From Perca fluviatilis (taxonomy: Eukaryota; Chordata; Actinopteri; Perciformes; Percidae), in the NCBI RefSeq assembly GCF_010015445.1, contig NC_053114.1, positions 25,811,579 to 25,875,578 of the forward strand: 64,000 nucleotides of DNA. Reading direction: 5' to 3'. Positions 46,841 through 57,800 of the stretch are shown in pieces. The first letter of the stretch is position 1. The number at the start of each line of letters is the position of its first letter. The notes beneath the pieces were generated by a model. That model saw only the letters and a program-made list of their open reading frames with translations, did no database searches and had not been told where the DNA came from. A program made the translations under genes and the position numbers.

Positions 46841-47839
46841 CTAAACTGAAAATGTCACAGTGATAGTCTGGTGACAAAATAAAACATGATGCGCCGATGT
46901 GGCGAGGGGAAGCCGAGCCATAGGCCTACACCAGAAAACATCAGAAAGAACAGAGCTGATGTCCTTCTTGAATGCAAGCAGTACATCACGTCCTGCCTTG
47001 TGTTCTTCTAGCTCAGGTATGCTAGAAAGCAGCTACTCCTTCAGTCTGGTTGAATTCACATCTGGTGATTCGACACCAAGTTGCTGCAGTCGTTGCTTGT
47101 AGAGAGAGGCTAGATCTGCAAGCTTAAATATAACTGGATCCGTGCCGTCACTTGTGGTCTTCATGTCCGTGATGTAGATGACAAGTTCTGAACAAATAGA
47201 GGGATACCAGTCAAAAGCTGAGCTTTTGAGGCTCTGCTCTTGCTTGATGGCATTAAGATGGTCTCGCTCTCTGTTGTACAGTCCAACGAGACAGGCAGGG
47301 TGGTATTTAAATTCCTGTGCAACATCACCAACAATAAGCTTTGCAAGGAGCTTCATGTCGCTTAGATTCCTGGCTCTTTCATTAAGTTTCATCGTCATTG
47401 CTTCTCGTAAGGGGGACATTGCACTCTCATCTTCACATATAAAGCACAAAGCTTTTGAGGGCTGGGATCCTCTTGGCCTCTTGACATGGATATCTTTGGT
47501 ATCTTCAGTGTTTTTAGCAGCAGTAGATGCTCTCTTTTGGGCCCTTTCCAGCTTTGTGTTATTGAACATAAGTTTACAGCTTGAATGATATTTTGCTCTG
47601 TTTCTTGTCAATGTGTTTTCTATGCCATCACCTTCATCTAGTCGGGTTGGACTAAGTAAGATAGGCAGAGCATTGATCTTATGAAATAATGGAACATTTC
47701 TTGCAATGGTATCATAACTAGTACGATCGGGCTCTCTGTTGAATAAACTCGGATGAATGAGTTTTTCCTTGGTGTCCTGCTGACAAATGAAACATCTGTC
47801 CCAGTTAGTTTTCTCAACTGTTATGATGGCTTCTGCCAT
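46841..47839 (-). pseudogene. Element-encoded protein with twin CX2C...HX3C modules, interrupted by an amber stop
   Basis: From the ATG at 47839 the frame runs 268 codons to TAG at 47033-47035, then stays open in the same frame for 63 more codons (LLSSIPELEEHKAGRDVLLA...) to a stop at 46841. Two similar modules are visible: RCFICQQDTKEKL...KYHSSCKLMF (about residues 16-92) and LCFICEDES...KYHPACLVGL (about 132-189), each with a CX2C pair and a downstream HX3C, likely zinc-binding. I recall long uncharacterised fish and invertebrate proteins with such an N-terminus, but cannot name a domain. No catalytic domain follows, so this is probably the 5' part left after internal deletion. It lies between inverted arms, so it likely belongs to the element. 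Confidence 0.65.
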
Positions 47840-48369
47840 GTCTGCAGCAAATGTATAGGCAGAGGCCGAGGGTTTATCCTTTTACCACCTTTTACCAAGC
47901 ACTTTGATGTATGGGATACAACTAAGTTCATGCCTTAACCCTACACTTAGTCCGATCATTCATCCAATGCCATTTATATCCCGTGCGATCTGTACACCAT
48001 CCGGTTAACTAAAACCCCATTAACCTTGGCTCGGCTCTCCCGCGCTGGCACAACCTGTCAATTCAGGTGCGGCTATCGAACTGTTTTGGGGTAGATTAGA
48101 CAGCATTTGGGATACTAACTTTACAATTAGCTGACATTGAACCCCACTCTGAGTTTAACAGCAGTGATATATCACCAGTGTGCCCTGGTAGTGCAGATAT
48201 TCACTCTTGTCTAATCTATCTATAATCAACAAATCAACACAACTGTATTTTGATGCGTTAAAAGTTGTTCTTTAGAATAATCTAAAACATATAAAATAAA
48301 ATGACACCAAATCGTCCTTAATGAAAAAAAAACAGTACATTTCTATCGGAAAATTGATCTTTTGAGGAA

Positions 48370-48963
48370 CCAGGGGTCGGCCATCTTGAAAATAGAAATT
48401 TCAAGTGGCTGAGTGTTTTCTTGTCAAGCAACCCTTAGAGACTGCTCATACCAATTTGCATGCTTATGTCACTAACTAAACAATTATATCGCTTAACTGC
48501 TCCATTTAGGTGGTGGTAATCTTGAAAAAAAAGGCCGCCATCTTGAAATTTCAAGTGGCTGTGGGCGGTTTCTTGTCAAATGACCCTTTGAGACAGCTCA
48601 TGGCAATTTTCATGCTTGTAACACCAACTAAATGATTTCTTAAGCCTAATTGCTTCACTAAGGTGGTGGCCATCTTGAAAAATGGCCACCATCTTGAAAT
48701 TTCAAGTAGCTGTAGGTGACTTATTGTCGAGTGACCCACAGAGACTGCTCATGCCAATTTTCATGCTTGTATCACCAAATAAACCACTATATCACTTAAC
48801 TGCTCCACTAAGGTGTCGGCCATCTTGAAAAATGGCCGCCATCTTGAAATTTCAAGTGGCTCGGACAATTTTCTTGTCAAGTGACCCATGGAGACTGCTC
48901 ATGCCAATTTTCACGCTTGTATCATAAACTGAACGATTATATCACTTAGCCGCTCCACTATAA
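48370..48963 (-). repeat. Right terminal array, four ~150-bp units, inverted relative to the left
   Basis: Reading the minus strand from 48963, the first three units track the left arm closely, including unit-specific variants. The fourth (about 48370-48503) is extra and more diverged. Confidence 0.85.
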
Positions 48964-49632
48964 GCTCAGTCGACTACAAAGAATAGGCGTAAGCATCCCT
49001 TAGTGGCTCGTCCGTTACTCGGTGATTCGAATGTAGGTCTACCATCTGAAAAAAAATGTAGCTGCTAATATTATTAGCTTTTTCAATCTACTCAGACTGT
49101 ATATGAATCTACGGTCTGTCATATGCACGCACGCACACAAAGTTTCTTTAAGGCTTTGGTGAAAATAACTAATGTTGAGTATGGCTCTACTAGATTATTT
49201 TAACTATGTGGTAACTAGTATTAAAATGTCCATTTCCTTCGCAAACTTGATTGTAAAATGTTTTTAATCACATATCATCCATAGTCAATCAACTAAGAAA
49301 TGTTATCAATTTAGAATCAATCAACTTTCATGGGACAGTAACACATAAATTGTGATATGACATGAACAGTGTCAGTAACCCTGAAAAACAATACTCCACA
49401 AACAAGGGTTTGTAGTAATTCTCCAACATTCAGGAGGTTCTGTTTATTACTTATTTGACTGCTTATCATTACACCAGCATTGTTATCAACCCTGAGAAGA
49501 AAAGGGCAGAAACCTACCTGACTTAAAATGTTTCTTGCATTTTACTAAGTCTTTGTGCATACTGTCAACGGGTTTATACTTTCTCAGAGTAGAAGATATC
49601 TCACTAGCTTAAAGATAACTTAGTGTAATCAT

Positions 49633-49638
49633 TTTATT
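49633..49638 (-). terminator. Candidate polyadenylation signal of BOLA3
   Basis: AATAAA on the minus strand, about 185 nt downstream of the BOLA3 stop codon. Confidence 0.6.
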
Positions 49639-49822
49639 TACATTTCACACTGTGTATGCCAGAGACGATAAGAAGATCCATGTCCCTCTGCTTTTCTGCC
49701 ACTGACACATTAACAATCATGTAAGTCATGTACTACACAATATCCTCTTCAAAACTGTACATTCATAATAGACAGGGGGAACAAAAGGAAAAAGTTGTGG
49801 GTCAACAGTGGAATTACTTTTT

Positions 49823-50719
49823 CTAATGTTTTGGAACATCAGTAAATATTCGCAGTCCATGCATTCCTTGAATCTCTTCCTTGAGTGCCTGTGGAGAACA
49901 AAACCCAACAGCTAATGAATAACATTGAACTGGTACAAGAAGTATAAACATCTGCAAGTGTACAATGTCCACCAAAGTTCAGGGAATAATCTTAAAAACA
50001 TCACAGGCATGGTTGGCAGACAGATATGACCATAGACAAAATCCAACTGTACAATATACAGTATGTCACACATAGTTTTGCACTACTTGTTAGTTTATAC
50101 TTCCACAGGTAATATACTGGGCTGATTGTGATTCTTGTTATTTACCTGATTGACTAATTGGTGTTGTTGGATGGTCCTTTTCCCTTTGAACTCACTGGAC
50201 TCTATATGGATCTCATACATGGCCCCGCAACCACCTAAACACAGCACAGGATCACACAAACAACACTGACATTTCCCAGATGTGTGTATGTGGTGACCAT
50301 CTGCTTTCTACACTACAACAGATCTACATAATATTTTTTTATGATGTCAATATTTTAGGTATTGGACATCTGAAATATGGTGCAGCCAGATAGATCTGTG
50401 ATCCGTTTACCTGATATATCCACAACTTTGAGCGATGCGGCTAACGGGAACTTCTCCTTCAGTATGTTCGCGATGCGGGCCTCTCCGTCTGTTTGTGTAG
50501 ACATACATCTCTGCCCATGACCAGACACAACAACAACCTGAGGAGGCAGAAACGAGGATGAGCGATGAGCTGCGTCAAGTTTATCAAACTGCTAGCATAA
50601 CAAATCGACCCTATGAACTGCAGTGCGAGCTAGGACTGTAAACGTTAAAGTGTATTTACTTGACTACTGCGAAGAACCCGGAGAGCAGAGACCACCAAGC
50701 TACGTTTACAAGCAAACAT
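49823..50719 (-). CDS. bola3: BOLA3, mitochondrial BolA-like iron-sulfur cluster factor (4 exons, complete)
   Basis: Exons: 50660-50719, 50411-50537, 50146-50234, 49823-49888; 342 nt, 113 aa (human 107). The N-terminal ~35 residues are basic and hydroxylated with no acids ([20 protein letters not shown]), a mitochondrial presequence. The BolA fold follows: [50 protein letters not shown] and [17 protein letters not shown]. The conserved Cys of GGCGAMYEI and the invariant His of MHGLRIFT, which bind the [2Fe-2S] cluster with GLRX5, are both present. The family helps hand clusters to lipoyl synthase and complexes I and II. It lies head to head with PKD1L2. Confidence 0.96.
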
Positions 50720-52271
50720 TGCGTCAGTTTATTCACGGGACGTTTATAAAATCCACACCGGTTGTTCAACAAGTCATGTCCTCAAGAGCATCGTCTCAGT
50801 AATATGACGTCAGTCATCCGGGGCGGGTACTTATGAATCGCTTTTTTTTCCCTTAACGGTCATAATAAAAAATGCATAATAGCCTACCTAATAAATAACA
50901 AAGAAAACAATAAATACGGTTTTTTTGTTAGATACAATTTTAATCATAGTATTTCTAATCACTTTAATGGTGTGTGTTTTTCATATATATAATTTTCACC
51001 CATAGAAAAACACTTAAAAATATGAATTTTATACTTGATAAGTTATAGGCTATAGGAACCACCGTTAATGGAAACTACGGTATATATATGTATATATATT
51101 AGAGGTGTGAATCTTCACTGATCTCCCGATTCGATTACGATTATCATGTCAGCGATTCAATTCGATTTGATATCTCGATGCATCACGATGCGTCAAATAC
51201 ATTTTTCTATTAAAGCCATGAAGGATATTTAATTCATAGCTTTTCAAGCTTCAAAAATAAAACATTCTGCAGTGCTCTAATACTAAATAAATTGGATACA
51301 TAAAACTACAGCACTGAGCACATGACACTTCCTGAATGTGCAAAACATAACAGAATATGTAAACAGAAATGTTTTTAAGCCTACATTAAATTGTAAACAG
51401 AAATAATCGATTATGAGCCTGCCGATTATCGATGCAGCATCGTCCATGTCCACGATTTGATGCATCGATTATTTGATTAATTTCAACACCAAGTCAAGTG
51501 TGATATATATATATAAATACAATAATGTATAGAATGTGATGTGACATAATAAATTTGTGACATAAACATACTGTATTATAGTGAGACAAAAGGTGCTAAA
51601 GTGCTAAAGTCTAAAAATGGTTACTGTGAGTTATATCTTCCAAAGAACTCACTGTCATTTGCTCCTGTTTAAACGTTGGGTTTGGGACTGTTGGAGCTGG
51701 CATACCTAAATAAAATGCCATCATTATTATGTTATTAGTGACAGCCTTTTTCTGTCTGCCATGTAAAATGTCTATTGCTCTTTCCATACTGGGGGATTCA
51801 TCATAATAACATTTTAAAACATTATCAAAGTTAACCCCATTTCAAAATAAAGCCCACCACCTTTAATTTGAATGTTTTTAACCTTACATATCAGTCTGAA
51901 CAACAACAGGCCCATGGGACGTTGAAGGCTCCTTTTAAAATTCAAATTGACATTTTCGTGGTAGGAAGGAACAGGTCTGAATGAGAAGCTTATCTCACTC
52001 TGCAGGTTGTGGAGACTTACATGTACATTAATGGAGGCAGAGGTGTAATCAGTGACTGTTGACAGTGGGCTTTCGTCCCTTTTCACTACAGGCCTGAGCT
52101 TTTGTTTGTGCACAAGAATTATGGGTGCAACACAAAGCTGGACAGCCATCAAGGAAGCAATCCTAATCTCAGAAATCATCCGAAGTGCGGACCAGTGTCA
52201 GTGTTGCTGACGTTGTTACCCTTTAAAGACATGATGTTACCAGAGAGTCTGAACAGTGTGCAGGTGCAGAG
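50720..52271. other. Shared upstream region of BOLA3 and PKD1L2
   Basis: 1.55 kb between divergent start codons. It contains an hAT-like MITE (51102-51492) and otherwise AT-rich sequence without a supported gene. Promoters of both genes must lie here; no TATA or other element could be assigned. Confidence 0.6.
51102..51492. mobile_element. hAT-like MITE upstream of PKD1L2
   Basis: Left end AGAGGTGTGAATCTTCACTG with CGATTCGATTACGATT following; right side GATTTGATGCATCGATTATT ending TTTCAACACC. CGATT/ATCG-rich subterminal blocks are typical of a common fish hAT MITE. The ends match poorly and no target duplication is evident. Confidence 0.5.
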
Positions 52272-53396
52272 ATGGAAAGCACCACTTTCCCCACATTGAC
52301 ATTGATGGTTCTCTTCCTCACTTGTTATGCTCAGGAGGATACAGAGGCTCTATCCTGCCCAGAAAACCAAGAGGGTTTTGACGGCTCTTGCTACAAGTTT
52401 GTGGGTCTGCAGCGATCCTTCCTCAGAGCCCAGGTGTGGTGTGAGCGAGGTGGTGGACACCTAGCCTTCATCCTGAATGATGAAACACAGCAGTTCCTCC
52501 AGAAGCACCTGGACCCAGAGATGGACTGGTGGCTCGGGCTGGCACCTGCAGCTCCAAACCTCACACTCGACTCTGCTGCCACCGAGGGTGAGTGGGCATG
52601 TGGGCAGGGAAACAAGAGTAGACACTGCACGACTTCTAATAGCTTTATATATAATTTTTTGTGAGTTTACATGTATTTTAGTCACAACTGCTAAAGATTA
52701 TTCATAAATCACATACAGTAAATTTCTCTCTGTACATTTTAAGGTACTTTGCTGCATATATGAGTAACAAATTTAATATATCTGTGATTATATTGAATAA
52801 TGTCAGAAATGAAGAGTATGACCTCAGCTGCTATCTCATTAGGCAGCTTGCATGTCCATTAAATAGTTCTGTAACATGTTTGTTTACTGACATTTGTTAG
52901 AAAACTGTCACATTTGGATATCTCCCCCAAGCAGCAGGTGTATTGAAAGATATTTCTCATTCATGTGGGCTTCCTGTCAAATGGTCTGATTTATAATGTG
53001 TTTTTTTGTCCTTTCACAAAGAATGAGTCTTTATCATTCATTCACCCTGTCACCAGCTCAATCTATTGCTTTGTTTTTTTTATGATCCCTAAATTGAATC
53101 GTAAAAATTAACTTAACGGAAAGAAAAGATAAGCAAAACGACCTTGGTTTAACATCTGTGGCAATTTGTGTATAGCATTTTGCTCGATAATCAGAATTCA
53201 AAATTATAGTTTGATCAAATAAATGGTTTTTTTTCTTTTTTTTTTTTTTTTGGGGGGGGCTCAGATGTCAGCTATAGTAACTGGGTGAACATGCCAGAAA
53301 CCCAAGCAGCCTGTGGACATATCCTGAGACATTCAGGCTTCCAGTGGGAAGCCGCGGAGAACTGCAGCCAGGAACTCAACTTCATTTGCCAATTTG
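52272..53396 (+). other. PKD1L2 signal peptide and C-type lectin domain (exons 1-2)
   Basis: Exon 1 encodes a hydrophobic leader (LTLMVLFLTCYAQ) and the first half of the lectin fold (GSCYKFVG, WCERGGGHLAF, WWLGLA). Exon 2 supplies the second half (YSNWVNMPETQAACGHILRH and NCSQELNFICQF). The intron between them (52588-53264) ends in an odd T-run followed by eight G just before the acceptor AG. Confidence 0.9.
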
Positions 53397-54770
53397 GTAT
53401 GCACTCCTAAAAAAAAAATCACCAAATAGCATTAAACTTGTGTTCGCTCCCCTTACATAATTCGTGATTTTTTTTCCTTTTCAGATTCTGGGAGATCTAT
53501 CGCATGTGATGGCCAAAATGCAACATTGCAATGCGGTTCTGGTCAAGTTATAGAGATAGATGACAGCTTCTATGGTCGAAAAACAATTCACTACTGCAGA
53601 TCCAAACTTACATCCTCACCCACATCCTCCCAGGAGGAGTGCAGCTGGATAGATGTGATAGATTCTGTAACAGGTATTATGAATTACATAAAAGTATTTT
53701 TTCATTAACATGAAATATAAAATGTAGAGAGACGGCCTGCTATATTCTGCAAACGTAATAGCAGCTATGATAGAGAAACACAAACATATATGTATAATAA
53801 ATCAGGTTACTTCTCATTTACATCACAAATATTTACTTAACTTGCAACCTGGTGGAACATGTGTGTATTTACAGTGAAAGCTATGGGAACATATTTGGCT
53901 TTGTTAAAGCTGCTGTAACAAAAGGGCCAGATACTAAAATCACCACAAACTACATTTTTGTTTAATGCTTTGTGTCCAACACAAAAAACATCATTGCCGT
54001 GTGAGTGCAGACAAAAGGATTACACTTTCAGAAAATACATCTGGCAAATCCCCTCCTAGGAGCTGAATAAATGGGCTTTGGGGTAAATATACATTCACAT
54101 TCATATCAGTCTGGGATTAGTTCATGCAATCACTAAACAAATAGTTGTTTTTTCTCCTTTTTGGTAATACACCTCTTTAAAGAGCTATTAAAAGACACCA
54201 GCAAGATTATTTATATTTAATGGGATACAAATTGAACAGTGTCATGCCTTTTTAAACCTACTAAAACAATATTTTCAAGGCTTCTGAATCAGCAAGATTG
54301 AAAATATCTGCAACACATTCTGCAACACATTATCATTTACTTCATTTGTGTGTCATTCCAGCACATTGCCACGGACGGCAGGCATGCCAGGCTCCAGTGG
54401 ATCTGAGCTCTTTTGGTGAACCATGTCCTGTGCTGGGAAGTTACATGTCTGTGGAGTACAGCTGTAAACATGGTCAGATTTTACTTCCACTACACATAGA
54501 CTCTAAAATAATACTGAAGGTCATTATTAGATGGAGCAGATTGGACAATCTGAAGCAATGTTTCCATGATTGAAATTAACAGTGTGATTTCCTCTCAGGA
54601 CTCCACTTGTTGATAAGTAAGCTGGCAGCTGTACTTGATAATGTCACCGTCACTGTGAAGTGGCTCCTTCATCCTTTTCAGGGAAACCTCACATGCACAA
54701 TGAATGCTGGAGATGGCCACACCATTGATCCGTACAGCCCAGAAGAGTGAGCAAGACTTTTCATTCAACC

Positions 54771-54819
<49 letters not shown>

Positions 54820-57800
54820 TGCTTTATTCATTCATTGTATTCATGTAACTATATTTAAGCTATAACTTTAACTGTCTCACAGGATGGAGAGCACTGTGAT
54901 GCACAAATTCAGCCGCCCCGGTGTTTTCATGGTTCAAGTGGAGTGCACTACCAGTGACTGGCATGTTACAGCTCAGAAAGCCATAACCATTCAGGAGCCC
55001 GTTAGAGAGTTTGATGTCATTAAGTGCTATAGCAGTAATATGTCAACAGATGGCACTAAATGCAATGTGCTTCATGGTGGGCCTCTTCAGATCCAGGTTA
55101 TGGTAGAGGCAGGTGAGTCGGTCCAACACTATGTGATACATGCTTAAAAAAAAAAACACACCAAAATGCAGAATTATTTGATTACCTTTTTTTCTGTAAA
55201 TAGGTACAAATGTTTCCTACACAATTCAACATGAAGGCCATTTGGTTGCAAATTCGTCAGTGGAGAGAGGGATCACACCGCACAACATTACTCTGAGTGC
55301 AAGTGTGGTGGAGAAGCTTGGACATGGCTGCCACAACCTGACTGTAACTGCCTCTAACAGGGTCACAGCCCACACAGTGTCCACTGATCTGGAGCTGTGT
55401 CTGCTGGAGCCCGTTGAAGGCCTGCAGGCCTCGGTGATAGCAGAAGAAGACACGTGTCCAGACTCTACTGATCTCATCATTGGTGTTTCGTTGGAGAAAG
55501 GAGCCCCTGTGGAGCTGCTCTTCAATCTGACTGGAGCCAGGGACACATTTTCCGAGACCAGACACATGCTCAATGGCAGTTTACAAGCTTATACATTCTC
55601 CAGCCCACTTGAAGGTACTATACGGCTTAAGCCATGCTGTAATAATTAAATGAAAACAATCACCCATAGTGTATAATACTAATACCTCTATAATATGTGC
55701 TCAGTGCTCCTAAATACAAACTCTTTTGGTAAAGGACCGTTGAAGGTGAATATACGAGCCGTGAATGCCTTCTCTGCCTCTGATGTGGATGTGGACTTAG
55801 GGAACATACTTTGGGCTTGCCAGAATGACTCTGACTTTTCCCTGGATAAACATCGAAACACAGTATGTGAAAGATTGGTATCAAACAATAATGATCTGAG
55901 CATATGTTTAGGTGTTCGCTTGTTTCTGTTACAGCACAATCTCTTTGTTTTCATCTTCAGACAGGTAGTGTAAGTATAGACGACTTGAAAATAACTGCTA
56001 CTCCAGACACCTTGGTTGACTACACTCAAAGTGTCACACTGAGCGTAACTGGAACTGAATCATTGACCAGCAAAGGACTCACATTTGAATGGAGATGTGG
56101 TAAGTACAACAATGAATTGACCACGGAGCATTTTAAATTTGTTTTAACAGTTAAAACCATAATTAAAGTGATTACAGGGCGTGAACACAATTAGAAGAAC
56201 ACATAATTAACATTTTAAGAACAGTTAAGCTTTTTATTGCCCAGTGTTTGTGACAGTGAGACATTTTTCATACACACTATGAGTCCTGTTTTTAGTCTCA
56301 TCCTGAATTTGGTTATATTCAGGATGTGAATTTTACATTGAACATGACACAACTCTGCACACTATATATTCTAACAGTATCCAGCTATTTTAAAGCTCTA
56401 CTTCTGCTTCTTTCTGTACAGAAGGAAACTGCAAATGCAAAAACAAAACAAAGGATGAAACTCATGTTATTGAAGAAGATTGCCTTCCAAATCCCTTTGA
56501 TATTTTCAATTACACTTTAACTGTGAGGAGAAGAACCTGGTTTAGGGAATGGGTTGATCTGGCTTCTGCTTCAAAGTGCATCACTGTTGCTCCAAAAGAA
56601 TTCACAGATGTCACCATCAGGTAAAAGGGGGTAATTTACAATAAATAATAATTATTCTGCAGATTGTTTGCAAATTTTATAAATAGAAAATAAAATATAT
56701 AAATTACAGCTATATATTTACTTTAATTCTTGCAGTTGTAATGATTGTGCTTCGATTAATGTCAACGACCATGTAAAGCTCAGACTGAGCTGTGTGACAA
56801 CTTGCCCAGATGTCGTTTGGTATATTGAGGACCTCAAACCTTTGACGGTAAGTCTGGAACAGCACTCAAATTGATTTTAAACTGTGATGTCAGAGATTAA
56901 TGTGTCAATTATTAACTGATGATCTTTTCCCAGGATGACCTCGAAAAATGTTACACCAAAGCAGGAAGAAGGCCACCTATTGAGAGGCAGGATGGCAACA
57001 CTGAATATGTTGTACATAGCCAACATCTGAAAGTTTCAAGGGACACATTGCACAACATCAGTGTGATTGCTTATGGTGGGTTTTCATTCCATTGTCATAA
57101 TGTTCTTTTCAGCAGTGCAGATTTTTAGATATAGTAGTATGAATAGAGGTTTGGGGCCTGTGAAACCCAGTGCTTTATTCAAAACTATAACTTTTACTCT
57201 CTTTCTTTTTTTCACTTAAACTGAAATAAAGTTTTTTGAACTTTTTGCTTTTTTTACAGGAAAGAGTGAACCTGGTTTTGCCAAGTACACTTTTCCAATA
57301 CCCGGTGCTGAGCCAACTGAACCAGCTGCAACTGATGTTCCTGCAGAGCCCAGACCCCCCTCATGTAGCGTCTCTCCACCCACAGGAACAGTTCTCGATG
57401 CTTTTGACATCACCTGCAAAGCAAGCTCTTTCTGCTCTACAGGCTGTTTGTATTGCTTCAAAACAGACACAGGTGAGAATGTGCACTGTTACCTCTTGAT
57501 TTAATTCATTTTTAATCTAATAAATAAAAGCTCTGTTACGAGGCAGACTTTAAAGACAGAAAGAGAAGGAAGCAGGAGGAGAATTAATGCAGGAAGTGAG
57601 GAAAAGGCAGATCAAAATTTGTGTAAATTAGTTATTTTATGCATGTTACAAAAATATCCCAGAGCAAGAAAAGTTTTGAATTTGGTTGGTGAGAACAAGA
57701 TTGTGTTTTGCTTATCGTTACTTCACTTGGGTGTTTGACCTTCATCGTGCAGAGTTTGACACTAGAAGTCTGTTTTCACATTCATCTGCTGAAGGGGGAA

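Larger units (their letters stand above)
45904..48963. mobile_element. Unclassified DNA element (about 3.06 kb) with long inverted termini built of tandem ~150-bp units
   Basis: The tips TTATAGTGGAGCGGCTAAGTG (left) and its complement (right, ending CCACTATAA at 48963) are inverted. The left arm (45904 to about 46375) holds three units starting at GTGGAGC near 45909, 46069 and 46219. The right arm (about 48370-48963) holds four, starting near 48958, 48807, 48658 and 48504 on the minus strand. Units contain AAAATTGGCATGAGCAGTCTC, the palindrome CTTGAAATTTCAAG and AAGATGGCGGCCATTTTTC. The interior holds one rightward-starting minus-strand ORF (46841-47839, with one stop). No obvious target duplication flanks the tips. 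I do not recognise the superfamily. Confidence 0.8.

Noticed and set aside
45904..48963. Possibility that the long-armed element is a virus-transposon fusion such as those known in fish
   Set aside because: Only 3 kb long with one short ORF; no viral capsid, polymerase or packaging gene is seen.
51814..52179. 121-codon minus-strand ORF upstream of PKD1L2
   Set aside because: No recognisable motif; it overlaps the presumptive promoter and 5' UTR of PKD1L2 and has no supporting exon structure.
52272..53396. Assignment of the polycystin gene to PKD1L3 on the basis of the C-type lectin domain alone
   Set aside because: A SUEL domain follows in exons 3-4, which PKD1L3 lacks.
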